Shown here piece after piece: positions 35,301-42,831 of a stretch of 53,484 nucleotides of DNA. A model generated the notes under the pieces. That model was not told the DNA's origin. It did not search any database and was given only the letters and a program-made list of their open reading frames with translations. Made by a program: the position numbers and the translations under genes. Every line of letters starts with the position of its first letter. Positions within the stretch are counted from its first letter, which is position 1. Source of the stretch: Synechococcus sp. HJ21-Hayes (GTDB taxonomy: Bacteria; Cyanobacteriota; Cyanobacteriia; PCC-6307; Cyanobiaceae); the NCBI RefSeq assembly GCF_024345835.1, contig NZ_JAGQBW010000019.1:1-53484 (forward strand), given 5' to 3'.

Positions 35301-36262
35301 TCCGCAGCAAGATGGACGCGGAGCTGACCAAGAAAATTTATAATCACCTACCTGTTCTCATGGACGAAGGACTGGGTGAGCAGGGGAATCCGTGGGGCAT
35401 CAAGTTTATGCGAATGTTCGATATGTCAATGGATAGCCATCTTTTCTTCAGTGAGCCAGCTGCAAGCCGGCTGCCACTTTACGAAGCCAAGCTTATCCAT
35501 CACTTCGATCATCGCTGGGCCACCTACGACGCCAATGGCTCCAGCCGGGATGTGACGCTGGCTGAAAAGCAGAATCCAGATTCCGAGGTATTTCCACGCT
35601 ATTGGGTGGAAAGGGGAGAAGTGGGCGCCAGGCTCAAGGCTCAGGGGTGGGATCGCCAGTGGTTAATGGGGTGGAGAGGCATTACTAATGCTACGAATGA
35701 AAGAAGCGTAATTGGATCAGTTTTTCCGATTAGCGGAGTTGGCAACAGCTGCCACCTAGTCATTCCAAGCCACTCGGTAGAAGCCAAAAGAATCACATGC
35801 CTCGTTGCAAACATCTCGGCACTGCCTTTCGACTATGTCGCCAGGCAGAAGATAGGAGGCACAAACTTTAACTTCTTTATACCAATGCAGCTTCCGGTCC
35901 TGCCGCCAGCTCAATATGATGCCAAGTCATTGGAATACATCCAATCTCGCGTACTTGAGCTGACCTATACCAGTCAGGCCCTCAGGCCCTGGGCCAAAGA
36001 TCTGGGCTTCGAAGGTCAACCATTTGCCTTCGATCCTGAGCGTCGCGCCCTGCTTCGCGCCGAACTCGATGCCTATTACGCCCATCTCTACGGTCTATCC
36101 CGTGATGAGCTGCGGTACGTCCTGGATCCGGCTGATGTGATGGGGCCCGACTACCCCAGCGAAACCTTCCGTGTACTGAAGAGCAATGAGATCCGGGAGT
36201 TTGGTGAATACCGCACCCAGCGACTGGTGCTGGGAGCGTGGGATCGGTTGTTCGGAGGATGA
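32372..36262 (+). CDS. Eco57I/DrmMI-like N6-adenine DNA methyltransferase
   Basis: 1,296 residues. An N-terminal region (1-420) includes NWGVLLSGDGLRLLHDN, seen in large BREX/DISARM/type IIG-like methyltransferases. The catalytic domain has a TTGSYYTPDALVQELI entry, motif I DPACGSGHFLLAAA (from residue 507), IYAVDKNPMAVELCKVALWI, a CGDSLVG segment and motif IV NPPWERIKL (from residue 776), the N6-adenine type. The target-recognition part (about 34,900-35,990) is visibly AT-richer than both flanks and reads like foreign DNA, while the last 80 residues return to high GC. In DISARM such an enzyme marks self DNA. No nuclease motif is evident. It ends 3 bases before the next ATG. Confidence 0.87.
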   Translation: MARATATVTFQALELKGSLLPASLLEEVSKFNRPKELLLDPHDYGLSRGERLRDRIDAAWVLTKELWEDYGNLKERAGASTAGLHFGLRLLREVFGWSGVEPCSGWQQGESRYPITHRAFDGAVPLILRGIDAGDLDRGSKQFGQDDRKRSPHSCLQECLNADDTANWGVLLSGDGLRLLHDNPSLVKPAYLAADLELMIEGERFDEFSVLWLVLHASRFQHPNTGSCVLDDWKQKAEESGERVLGALRSGVQSALESLGSGFLNHPANGDLRDALFKNHTLNNQQFHEQLLRLVYRFLFLFTAEDRDLLFPREVDKGDPRRRIYREGYSVSRLRELAIKRSAYEGDYGDLWELQRLVFQQLSIGNSPLGLPGLGGLFSLEQCQDLQGAELCNGPLLEAIKAIGWFDAGGTFTRVRYRDLNTEELGSVYEGLLELHPQPEPKGVSWEWRYSGGAGSDRKTTGSYYTPDALVQELIKSALVPVIDDRLSKAVGAAEQEKALLNIKVIDPACGSGHFLLAAARRLAVALAQVRAGDDQPSEDDRQHALRDVVAHCIYAVDKNPMAVELCKVALWIEAIDPGKPLSFLDAHIQCGDSLVGVFDPEVLDEGIPDEAYKQLTGDDKTVCSSLKKENAAARKTSSRGGSNRGIQGSFDLSGAKPRSRSQEALQAIEAMPETTLAESAAKQAAYANWLEHSGQDPEALAADLFTAAFFLAKTSSSRATVPTTEHLLRLLGGQLVEEAMEEAVVQASQNFRFFHWHLRFGDVMARGGFDCVLGNPPWERIKLQEKEFFAARSEAIATAPNKAARERLIKALSSSDASEADRQMVEEFGLAKREAEGSGMFIRGSGRYALTAVGDLNTYALFAEHFLSLIGPRGRSGFIVPSGVATDYSCRNFFQALSLGKRIISFLAFDNTLRIFPSVHIDTPFSLVTLGLSDSDPDFTHYILRVDQLADQRRHFKLGSNEIKLINPNTRTCPVFRSKMDAELTKKIYNHLPVLMDEGLGEQGNPWGIKFMRMFDMSMDSHLFFSEPAASRLPLYEAKLIHHFDHRWATYDANGSSRDVTLAEKQNPDSEVFPRYWVERGEVGARLKAQGWDRQWLMGWRGITNATNERSVIGSVFPISGVGNSCHLVIPSHSVEAKRITCLVANISALPFDYVARQKIGGTNFNFFIPMQLPVLPPAQYDAKSLEYIQSRVLELTYTSQALRPWAKDLGFEGQPFAFDPERRALLRAELDAYYAHLYGLSRDELRYVLDPADVMGPDYPSETFRVLKSNEIREFGEYRTQRLVLGAWDRLFGG

Positions 36263-36265
36263 GCC

Positions 36266-37744
36266 ATGCCTGATTCCTCCCCGTGCGATTTCTGGGTGAA
36301 AGGATATGAGCGTCTCGTTAAGCAGGGATGGTTCGCATCGCTCACGGCATTGGCCTACAGCCAACGGGGCGACGTCCTTGCAGTAGCAGGGGGTTGTGGC
36401 CAGTTGCTACTCGTGAATCTCCAGACCCTAGAAAAATATGAGCCCAAGAAGCTGGAATCGGGCATCCGTTGTTTGTGCTTTACGCCGCGAGGGCAATTGT
36501 TTGTCGGACTTGACAACGGCAGTGTTGTTTCCCTGTCCACCCGAGGGGCACAACTGCTCTCTAGCAAGATCAGCCGCAAGCCCATTACATCGATCCTCTG
36601 GTCTGCCGACTATGGACTGTTCGTGGCGGCAGAGGATCGTCAGCTGCGCCGCTTGGCTCCGTCCACACTGGAAGAGATCGCGATATCGAAAAAACTTCGC
36701 TGGGTGAGTCATGATCTGGCACTGATTGAACAGGATCATCAGTTGGTCGCTGCAGGCAGTGACAACAACCTTCATCTGATCGACCCCCAACTCCTTGCTC
36801 CCTTACTGGTCATCCACGCCGGCACAGCCCGTCAGACCCGCAACAGTTCAGGACACGGACAATTGGTGACAGCCGGCCAAGATGGCACGGTCACCATCCT
36901 CGATGCTTGCACTCACAGCCATCGCTGTGTGTTGCCGATTGCCAATGGTGAACTCGCGGGAGTTCAGATCGCGACTGCTGAACCGGCATTGTTTCTGGCT
37001 GATCAACAAGGCGTGGTTCAGGAGTGGGATCTCCAGGCCCTTGAGCCTTTATCGGCACTACAGGTCGATGTCAGCACCAAGGCACTGACAGTCAGCGGGT
37101 CGGGTGATGTTCTAGCTGTCTGCACAGATCGCTCGGTGCAGGTGTTCCTGCGAGCTTCGCAACTTACCGAGCTGGCTTGCTATCAGCAGGAGCTTGCAAC
37201 GCGCCGGTCCTTCCTGAGTCGAATCGAGCAGTTCTTCCGTCGTCTTTTTGGTCGCCCCCTGCGTGCGATCCCTCCTCCTCCGGAGCTCCCGGCAGCGCTG
37301 GCACAAGCCGCGCTCCAAACCGATCCCGAGATCCGTGAAATCGAGCGAACCACCTCTGAAGCCTTAGTCCAGGCCTATCGCGGTGTCGCTGCTGCGGCGC
37401 GCAAGGTCGACTGGAAAGCGGTGGGACAGACCATCGACAAACAACAACGCCATCAGCTGGAGGTCCAGCGCCTCGAACTGCGGCGCCTGAGAGAGGAGCG
37501 GCTCAGCAAAACCCTGGAAGAAGCGCAGCGGCGCCGTCAATTTCATCAGCAACAACTGCAAGCCCGTGAGCTGGCCATTCGCCAGGCCAAGGCCGAAGAG
37601 CGTTCCAAGAAGTTCTGGGAGGGAGTCGGCCGTCTGATAGGCAACATGGCTTCCACGGCCGCCAGCTCCGCGGCGGCAGGCACTTGGGTTAGTTCCTACA
37701 CCCGTCGCGACGGCACCCGGGTGCGCGGTTATCGGAGGCGATAA
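36266..37744 (+). CDS. WD40-like beta-propeller with C-terminal coiled coil
   Basis: 492 residues. Residues about 20-300 are repeated beta blades (LTALAYSQRGDVLAVAGGCG, LCFTPRGQLFVGLDNGSVVS, LVTAGQDGTVTILDACTH, ALFLADQQGVVQEWDLQA, LTVSGSGDVLAVCTDRSVQV), i.e. a WD40 or quinoprotein-like propeller. A basic Arg/Pro linker (RRLFGRPLRAIPPPPEL) leads to a long Arg/Glu/Gln coiled coil (about 385-445) and a Gly/Ala-rich basic tail (TRRDGTRVRGYRRR). It could be a scaffold or ligand sensor of the defence complex. It starts 3 bases after the methyltransferase stop and is followed by 2 bases, then the STAS-GHKL gene. Its last 25 bases reappear at about 43386. Confidence 0.72.
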   Translation: MPDSSPCDFWVKGYERLVKQGWFASLTALAYSQRGDVLAVAGGCGQLLLVNLQTLEKYEPKKLESGIRCLCFTPRGQLFVGLDNGSVVSLSTRGAQLLSSKISRKPITSILWSADYGLFVAAEDRQLRRLAPSTLEEIAISKKLRWVSHDLALIEQDHQLVAAGSDNNLHLIDPQLLAPLLVIHAGTARQTRNSSGHGQLVTAGQDGTVTILDACTHSHRCVLPIANGELAGVQIATAEPALFLADQQGVVQEWDLQALEPLSALQVDVSTKALTVSGSGDVLAVCTDRSVQVFLRASQLTELACYQQELATRRSFLSRIEQFFRRLFGRPLRAIPPPPELPAALAQAALQTDPEIREIERTTSEALVQAYRGVAAAARKVDWKAVGQTIDKQQRHQLEVQRLELRRLREERLSKTLEEAQRRRQFHQQQLQARELAIRQAKAEERSKKFWEGVGRLIGNMASTAASSAAAGTWVSSYTRRDGTRVRGYRRR

Positions 37745-37746
37745 CG

Positions 37747-38988
37747 ATGCCCGTCATCTCCATCCCCTCTCGAGCTGCCATTCACAAAGCGGTCGCTGCC
37801 CTCCACGCCGATGGAGCCCTGCATCCAAACGGCGACACGGTGTTCCTCACCTTCGCCGACATCCCTGCCATGGATGTATTGGCGTTTCTCGGCGCTTGGG
37901 GGCTGATGGCCAGAAGCCATGGCTCCACGATCAAGCTGCGCGGCGAGGCCAAAACACTCGCTGCCCTGCAGCTCCATGGATTTCATCGGCTGCTCGATAT
38001 TCCACCCTCCAGCACGAACGCCAACGTTCAACCGGCTAAGGCACCCGCCGTTGGCGTGTTGCCCCTCACGCCGATCGCCACGGAAGAGCAGCAGTTCCAG
38101 GCCGTTGATGCCATCTGCGCCATCGCCCTGGCCGCCGTCGACAACGCCGCCGCCTTTATCCCAGCCCTCGAGTGGCTGGCCAACGAGATCCTCGGCAACA
38201 TCCTCACCCACGCCGCAGCTGAAACGTCCGGCGTGGTCTGCGCCCAATACCGCCCCAAGCAGCAGCGCTTCGATATCGGCATCTGCGACATGGGCCGTGG
38301 ACTGCTCGGCTCTCTGCAGCCCACCTTCCCCGAGGTGCGTAGCTACGGCCTGGCAATCGACAAGGCGATTGAGCGAGGCGTCACCCGCGATCCCGCCATC
38401 GGCCAGGGCAACGGCATGGCCGGCTCCTACGAGATCGTGCGCCTCAACGGCGGCACCTACCAGATCTGGACAGGCGACGTGGTCTACGAGTGGAACATGG
38501 GCCGTCGCAAACCCCAGTTCCAACCCATGCCGGCTGTGTTCGGCACCGGTGTGATGTTCTCGCTCGACACCAGCAAACCTGTTGATCTTGCCAGTACCTG
38601 GATCGCCTCTGCCACCGGCGCCGAGTGCCTCTTCCTCAACACCCAAACCGAAGCCGCCAGCGACAGCGGCCTCAATGTGGCCGCTGAATGCCTCCACACC
38701 GGCGGCCGCGCCCCCGCCAAGCTGCTGCGCCGCAAGATCCAGAGCCTCCTGCCCGCCATGGATGGCGAGCCGCTGATCCTCGATTTCTCCGGCGTCAAAT
38801 CCGCCGCCAGCAGCTTCCTCGATGAACTCCTGGGTCGCCTGGCCGCAGAAGACCCACGCGGTCAGGCGATCTTCGACGGGCCGGTGCGCATCCAGGGCAT
38901 GACGCCCACCGTGCAAGCCATGGCCAACGTGGTGGTGGCACAGCGGTTGGGGGGCCCCATTGATCGCACTACAAACGCGGAAGACTGA
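37747..38988 (+). CDS. STAS-GHKL ATPase-STAS-like (DUF4325) regulatory protein
   Basis: 413 residues with three regions. Residues 25-90 look like a STAS domain (TVFLTFADIPAMDVLAFLG, then IKLRGEAKTLAALQLHGFH). Residues 115-260 form a GHKL ATPase: N-box NEILGN (146-151), DMGRG (181-185) and GQGNGM (219-224). Residues 335-410 form a second STAS-like or DUF4325 domain (LILDFSGVKSAASSFLDELL from 343). STAS and GHKL proteins are the two halves of anti-sigma partner-switch systems (SpoIIAA/SpoIIAB), so this may be a self-contained switch. It is tightly spaced to the propeller gene. Two broken copies lie at 39804-40372 and 43386-43710. Confidence 0.8.
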   Translation: MPVISIPSRAAIHKAVAALHADGALHPNGDTVFLTFADIPAMDVLAFLGAWGLMARSHGSTIKLRGEAKTLAALQLHGFHRLLDIPPSSTNANVQPAKAPAVGVLPLTPIATEEQQFQAVDAICAIALAAVDNAAAFIPALEWLANEILGNILTHAAAETSGVVCAQYRPKQQRFDIGICDMGRGLLGSLQPTFPEVRSYGLAIDKAIERGVTRDPAIGQGNGMAGSYEIVRLNGGTYQIWTGDVVYEWNMGRRKPQFQPMPAVFGTGVMFSLDTSKPVDLASTWIASATGAECLFLNTQTEAASDSGLNVAAECLHTGGRAPAKLLRRKIQSLLPAMDGEPLILDFSGVKSAASSFLDELLGRLAAEDPRGQAIFDGPVRIQGMTPTVQAMANVVVAQRLGGPIDRTTNAED

Positions 38989-39141
38989 TGGCCGTCAGCG
39001 TTTTTCGCCACGCACGGGCGCTGGAGCTGCTCCTCCTGCCGGGCGCGCCGCAGATCCAGGCGCCGTGCGGCTGATGCCGAGCCAAGCATTCAGAATCCCC
39101 GCAGGGACCCACGGTCTCTGGTTGTTGCGGCCTCTACCCCC

Positions 39142-39444
39142 ATGGCTCAGCCCCCCGCCGCTGAAGCTGTTCTCAGCCAGTTGCGCCACCACTGGGCCGA
39201 CTGGCACCAGCGCTACCACCTCAAGGCGATCGGCCTGTTTGGTTCGGTGGCCCGAGGGGAGCAGCGCCCAGGCAGCGACATCGACATCTGGGTGGAGCTT
39301 GAGCCCCTCACCCCGTATGCCCTGGTGCATCTCAAGCAGGAGCTCAATGCCCTGCTGCCGGCCCCTGTGGACGTTGTGCGTTTACGTCAACGCATGAACC
39401 CGGCGCTGCGGCAGCGGATCGAACGCGAGGGCGTGGCGGCATGA
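39142..39444 (+). CDS. mntA: MntA-type nucleotidyltransferase antitoxin
   Basis: 100 residues, a minimal nucleotidyltransferase: IGLFGSVARGEQRPGSDIDI contains the GSxARG and SDID active-site motifs, and PVDVVRLRQRMNPALRQRI gives the third acidic position. In characterised MntA-HepT pairs this enzyme inactivates HepT by AMPylating it. The stop overlaps the hepT ATG (ATGA at 39441-39444). All motifs are intact here, unlike in the two other copies of the window at 44036 and 44818. Confidence 0.87.
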   Translation: MAQPPAAEAVLSQLRHHWADWHQRYHLKAIGLFGSVARGEQRPGSDIDIWVELEPLTPYALVHLKQELNALLPAPVDVVRLRQRMNPALRQRIEREGVAA

Positions 39445-39800
39445 CTCCTCAACAGCGCGAGCTTCTGGGCGGCCTCCTGAAAGCCATCTCGCGCATCGAG
39501 CGTAAAAGCCAGCCGCTGCTCGCTGATCCGTCTCTCCTCGATTCAGAAGTAGGACAAGACGCCCTGGATGTGATCTGCATGCAGTTCATGGCTGTGGGTG
39601 AGGGTCTCAAGCGCTTCGAGCGCCATTGGCCCGGTTTGCTGGCGAATCAGTTTCCGCAGGTTGATTGGAAGGGCGCCATGGGCTTTCGCGATGTGATCGC
39701 CCATCAGTACTTCGATCTGGATGAAGAACAGGTGTTGCTCATCTGTGAGCAATCACTACCGGAGATGGCCGCTGCAGTACGGCGGCTAGCAGAGGCGTAA
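39441..39800 (+). CDS. hepT: HepT-type HEPN RNase toxin
   Basis: 119 residues, all-helical HEPN fold with the catalytic R-x4-H motif in GFRDVIAHQYFDLDEEQV (Arg and His five positions apart), followed by the family's tyrosine that is modified by MntA (HQYF). HepT toxins are RNases that can drive abortive infection. It overlaps mntA and is the last intact gene before a broken copy of the STAS-GHKL gene. Closeness to the DISARM-like cluster fits a defence or stabilising role. Confidence 0.86.
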   Translation: MTPQQRELLGGLLKAISRIERKSQPLLADPSLLDSEVGQDALDVICMQFMAVGEGLKRFERHWPGLLANQFPQVDWKGAMGFRDVIAHQYFDLDEEQVLLICEQSLPEMAAAVRRLAEA

Positions 39801-39803
39801 GGC

Positions 39804-40372
39804 ATGCCAGCTGTTTTGTTGCCTGCGCGCGCCACCATTCAACAAGCGGTCGCAGCTCTCCTGCTTCGCTGACGTCCCGGCGATGGACGTGTTGGCCTAT
39901 CTCGGCGCCAGGGGCCTAATGGCCAGACATGAAGGCACCACGATCAAGTTGCTAGGTGATTCTGACGTGACCCCCTCAAGCAGCTCCGCGAACCATCAGC
40001 CCACCAAGGCCCACACCATTGGCGTCTTACCCCTTTTTTTCGGTTGCCACAGAAGAGCAGCAGTTCCAGGCCGTCGATGCCATCTGCGCCATCGCCCTGG
40101 CCGCCGAATGCCTCCACACCGGCGGGCGCCAGCCCGCCAAGCTGCTGCGCCGCAAGATCCAGGGTCTTCTACCTGCCATGGATGGCGAACCACTGATCCT
40201 CGATTTCTCCGGCGTTAAATCCGCCGCCAGCAGCTTCCTCGACGAGCTACTCGGCCGTCTCGCGGCAGAAGACCCGCGTGGCCAGACCATCTTCGAGGGG
40301 CCTGTGCGCATTCAGGGCATGACCCCCACCGTGCAGGCCATGGCCAGGTGGTGGTGGCGCAGCGGTTGGCCT
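39804..40372 (+). pseudogene. Decayed second copy of the STAS-GHKL-STAS gene
   Basis: ATG 39804 reads MPAVLLPARATIQQAVAALL, the counterpart of the intact start at 37747, then stops. The next frame gives FADVPAMDVLAYLGARGLMA, then IGVLPL, then a shifted TEEQQFQAVDAICAIALAA. That frame jumps straight to AECLHTGGRQPAKLLRRKIQ and LILDFSGVKSAASSFLDELL. The whole GHKL ATPase region is deleted at a TGGCCGC repeat present at both ends of the deletion in the intact gene. Several frameshifts confirm that it is dead. Confidence 0.82.
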
Positions 40373-40393
40373 AAAGCGCCCCAGGTGAGCCGC

Positions 40394-40729
40394 TCAGCTG
40401 AGATCCAGTACAGTCCAAGTGGTGCTGCACACCGGCCCGCAGGCCATGCCGCAGCTGGTGATCTCAAAGGCCACCCAACCCGGCTTGTCCACGCTCTTCA
40501 GGAAAGCAACGACGTCGACGCCTTCGTCTGCAGCATCCTGAATGGCGATGTGAGCAGCCCATTGCGGCTGGAGCTCTGCCGACAAGAGCTCTGGCTCCTC
40601 CGGCACTTCGTGGCACCAGAAGCCACGCACCGTCGAGGCGTTGGGCTCCCCCGGGTCCTTGAACACGGGTTGCCCGGTGGCCGGGCAGAAGAAATTCCAG
40701 TCGTCTCGTTCCAGTTGAATCACCTGCAT
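40394..40729 (-). CDS. Conserved-looking hypothetical protein
   Basis: 111 residues from ATG 40729: MQVIQLERDDWNFFCPATGQ, then FWCHEVPEEPELLSAELQPQ, and a C-terminal half with DEGVDVVAFLKSVDKPGWVA and CGMACGP. Several cysteines are present (FCPATG, FWCHEV, TSCGMACG), but there is no classical zinc pattern. The amino-acid composition is strongly protein-like and the plus-strand frames here are not. I do not recognise a characterised family. It lies alone between the broken STAS copy and the MltR-like gene. Confidence 0.65.
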   Translation of the reverse strand: MQVIQLERDDWNFFCPATGQPVFKDPGEPNASTVRGFWCHEVPEEPELLSAELQPQWAAHIAIQDAADEGVDVVAFLKSVDKPGWVAFEITSCGMACGPVCSTTWTVLDLS

Positions 40730-40825
40730 GGCTCGATGGCATGTTGATGCCACTGTTGCTTCATAGAGCTGGTCTGCGGCATTTGGCCGTGCGAAAGACG
40801 AGGATGGGTCGGCTTCGCAATAACC

Positions 40826-41431
40826 ATGACGGCAGCAGGGCCCAGCTCTTCCCCTGACATCGCCGCTGCACAGGCAGCCCGCACCATCGCGCTACAGATG
40901 ATCGAAGAGCGTGGTCGTGGTGCGGTGCTCGTTGGGGTGGCGCGGGTGGATGCCGCCTTAGAACATCTGCTGCAGGCGGTCATGACCCCGTCAACCGCCA
41001 AGAGCGATGGCCTGTTTCTTCCGGAGCGACCTCTGGGATCGATCGGCGCCAAGGTCGCGCTGGCCAGCCAGCTGGGGCTGATCGATGGGCAGGTGGAGCG
41101 AGCTCTGAACGTGTTGCGCAAGCTGCGGAACGCCTTTGCCCACTCAGCGGAGTCAGCCTCGCTGGGGGATCCAGCCCACAGTTCGCGACTGTCCGAGGTG
41201 TACGCAGACGCGCGGAGCAACCCGCTCTGGGTACCCCTGGAAACGGTCTTGGCCGCCCAGCCGCCCTCTGCCCACGGACCGCTGGAGCCTGCACTGCGGG
41301 ACTACATCCTGCTGATCACGATCCTGGTGGCCTTCCTGGAAGCCACAGCCCAGCAGCTCCGCCCGCTCCAGCCGCCGGTGGTGATGGGCTTCTCGGGCGT
41401 CAGCCGGGTGAACGTCGCCAACCAGGAGTAG
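40826..41431 (+). CDS. MltR-like HEPN-fold protein
   Basis: 201 residues. The core matches the MltR (mannitol operon repressor) family: RGRGAVLVGVARVDAALEHL, DGLFLPERPLGSIGAKVALA, LGLIDGQ and LRKLRNAFAHSAE. The RNAFAH ending is R-x4-H, the active-site pattern of HEPN RNases, so an RNase role is possible as well as regulation. The extra C-terminal part (DYILLITILVAFLEATAQQL) is hydrophobic and helical. No mannitol genes are nearby, and the setting among HEPN toxins favours a defence-related role (inference). It ends in TAG. Confidence 0.65.
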   Translation: MTAAGPSSSPDIAAAQAARTIALQMIEERGRGAVLVGVARVDAALEHLLQAVMTPSTAKSDGLFLPERPLGSIGAKVALASQLGLIDGQVERALNVLRKLRNAFAHSAESASLGDPAHSSRLSEVYADARSNPLWVPLETVLAAQPPSAHGPLEPALRDYILLITILVAFLEATAQQLRPLQPPVVMGFSGVSRVNVANQE

Positions 41432-41475
41432 CCCTCAGAGCGGCACCCCATAAGGCTTGCCGCGCAGGCCTCTTC

Positions 41476-41907
41476 ATGGTCCTGCGCTGGCTCCGCCATG
41501 GCCACGATTTGCCTTCCCGCTCACACCCCTGTTCACGTGCATGCCGCCCGGCGGCTGCACGTCTCGGCCAACAGCGATGGCTTGCTGCTCTGGCTCAGCC
41601 AGGGGACCCACTGTTGGTGACGGCCGCGGATAAAGCCCACAACGCCGGCGACATGGTGCTTGATGCGCGGCGTGATCCGGCGATGTGGAGCAAGTTCAAT
41701 GCCGGGCTAGAGGGATCCGCCTGGTACCTGATGCGCATGCACCAGCAGCTCAAACGCCAGCTGCCTCAAAGCCGCTCGGTTGAGAGGCTGGGGGAAGCCG
41801 TTAGTGAAATCCTCGCGATGGACAGCTACAAGCGTCTCGTGCCAGAGGGGCTTGCCCCGGCGGTCTGGGCAGCGGGGTTTGCGGAGCGCTTGGTGTCGCA
41901 GGCGTGA
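41476..41907 (+). pseudogene. 5'-truncated HD-type phosphohydrolase remnant
   Basis: The useful part begins at about 41605: GDPLLVTAADKAHNAGDMVL, WSKFNAGLEGSAWYLMRMHQ and VERLGEAVSEILAMDSYKR. This is the second half of SpoT/RelA-like HD hydrolases (ADKxHN motif, then WxxFNAGxEGxxWY). The first half with the HD pair is missing. Another frame upstream (MATICLPAHTPVHVHAARRL) ends in a stop across the join, so the 5' part appears to have been replaced. The remaining frame could be translated but should be inactive. Confidence 0.55.
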
Positions 41908-42518
41908 TTCCCTTGGCATTACCGCTGGCGGCCGTTGCCCTGCTCGCCCAGACCCGCACCGCCACCGTGCTCTCCACCGGCGATGGCGACACCCTGCGCG
42001 TGCGGGAAGGCAGCCGCACCCTGAACGTGCGCCTGGCTTGCATCGATGCGCCGGAAACCAGTCAGGCACCCCAGGGCGCCAGTGCCCGGGCCCAGCTCCA
42101 GGCACTAGCCCCGTTGGGATCAGCTGTTGAGCTCCGCATCAAAGCCACCGATCGCTACGGCCGCGCCGTGGCCGAACTCACCCGAGGCGGCCGCAACCTG
42201 AACCAAGCCCTGGTGGCTTCCGGTGCAGCGTTTGTCTACTGGCAGTACATCCAGGGCTGCGTCCGGCAGACCTACAGCCGCCTGGAAACCGAGGCGCGGC
42301 TCAAAGGGCTAGGAGTGTGGGGCGTGAGCGGCGGTGTGCAGCGGCCGTGGGAGTACAGGTCCCGCCAACGAAAGCCCAGCTCAAGCTCTTCTGCGCCATC
42401 GGGCCGGCGTTACACCTGCAAGCAGATCGGCTCCTATGCCCAGGCGCAGGTGTTGCTGCGGCAGGGGCACCGTTATCTCGATGGGGATGGGGAGGCCTGT
42501 GAAAGCCTGAAGGGGTAG
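41904..42518 (+). CDS. Secreted SNase-type nuclease with Excalibur domain
   Basis: 204 residues from a GTG that overlaps the preceding stop (GTGA). A short hydrophobic N-terminus (IPLALPLAAVALLAQ) acts as signal peptide. The thermonuclease (SNase) domain shows STGDGDTLRVREG, VRLACIDAPETSQ with the catalytic Arg/Glu, and TDRYGRAVAEL. The C-terminal YTCKQIGSYAQAQVLLRQGH, then LDGDGEACESL, is an Excalibur calcium-binding motif with its paired cysteines. The product likely degrades extracellular or periplasmic DNA and RNA, for nutrient use or against incoming DNA. Confidence 0.82.
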   Translation: MIPLALPLAAVALLAQTRTATVLSTGDGDTLRVREGSRTLNVRLACIDAPETSQAPQGASARAQLQALAPLGSAVELRIKATDRYGRAVAELTRGGRNLNQALVASGAAFVYWQYIQGCVRQTYSRLETEARLKGLGVWGVSGGVQRPWEYRSRQRKPSSSSSAPSGRRYTCKQIGSYAQAQVLLRQGHRYLDGDGEACESLKG

Positions 42519-42698
42519 CGGCAGTGCCGGAGCGCCCGCTGCAGGGCAACGTCGGCCTCCACCTCAGCCACAAAACGCTCCAGCTCAGACCAGCTCATCG
42601 GAGGAAAGCCCTGGGTCCTTCACCATGCCAAGGGCGTCTGCAGTGCGCCAGGTTCCATGGATCACAGTCCGCCAAACCCACTGCGAGCACTGAGACAA

Positions 42699-42737
42699 CC
42701 GGCCGGAGTTACCGGCCGGCGGGAGGCGGAGCCTCCC
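42699..42737. repeat. Two perfect hairpins in tandem
   Basis: CCGGCCGG-AGTTA-CCGGCCGG is a perfect eight-base-pair stem with a five-base loop. It is followed one base later by GGGAGGC-GGA-GCCTCCC, a perfect seven-base-pair stem with a three-base loop. There is no T tract. It lies in the 313-base gap after the SNase gene (42519-42831), where no gene is evident. It may act as a bidirectional terminator between convergent genes or be a REP-like element. Confidence 0.6.
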
Positions 42738-42831
42738 TGCAGCGCCTCAGATCACCGAGACGGTGGTGCCTGGGGTGCCCTAGACATCACAGGCCAGAAC
42801 TCCATCAGCAGCCAGGGCCAACCTTCCCGGC

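Noticed and set aside
37729-38916. Long minus-strand reading frame opposite the STAS-GHKL gene
   Set aside because: It mirrors the GC-rich codon pattern of the real gene, has a Gly/Ala/His-rich composition with no domain, and overlaps a gene with clear GHKL and STAS motifs.
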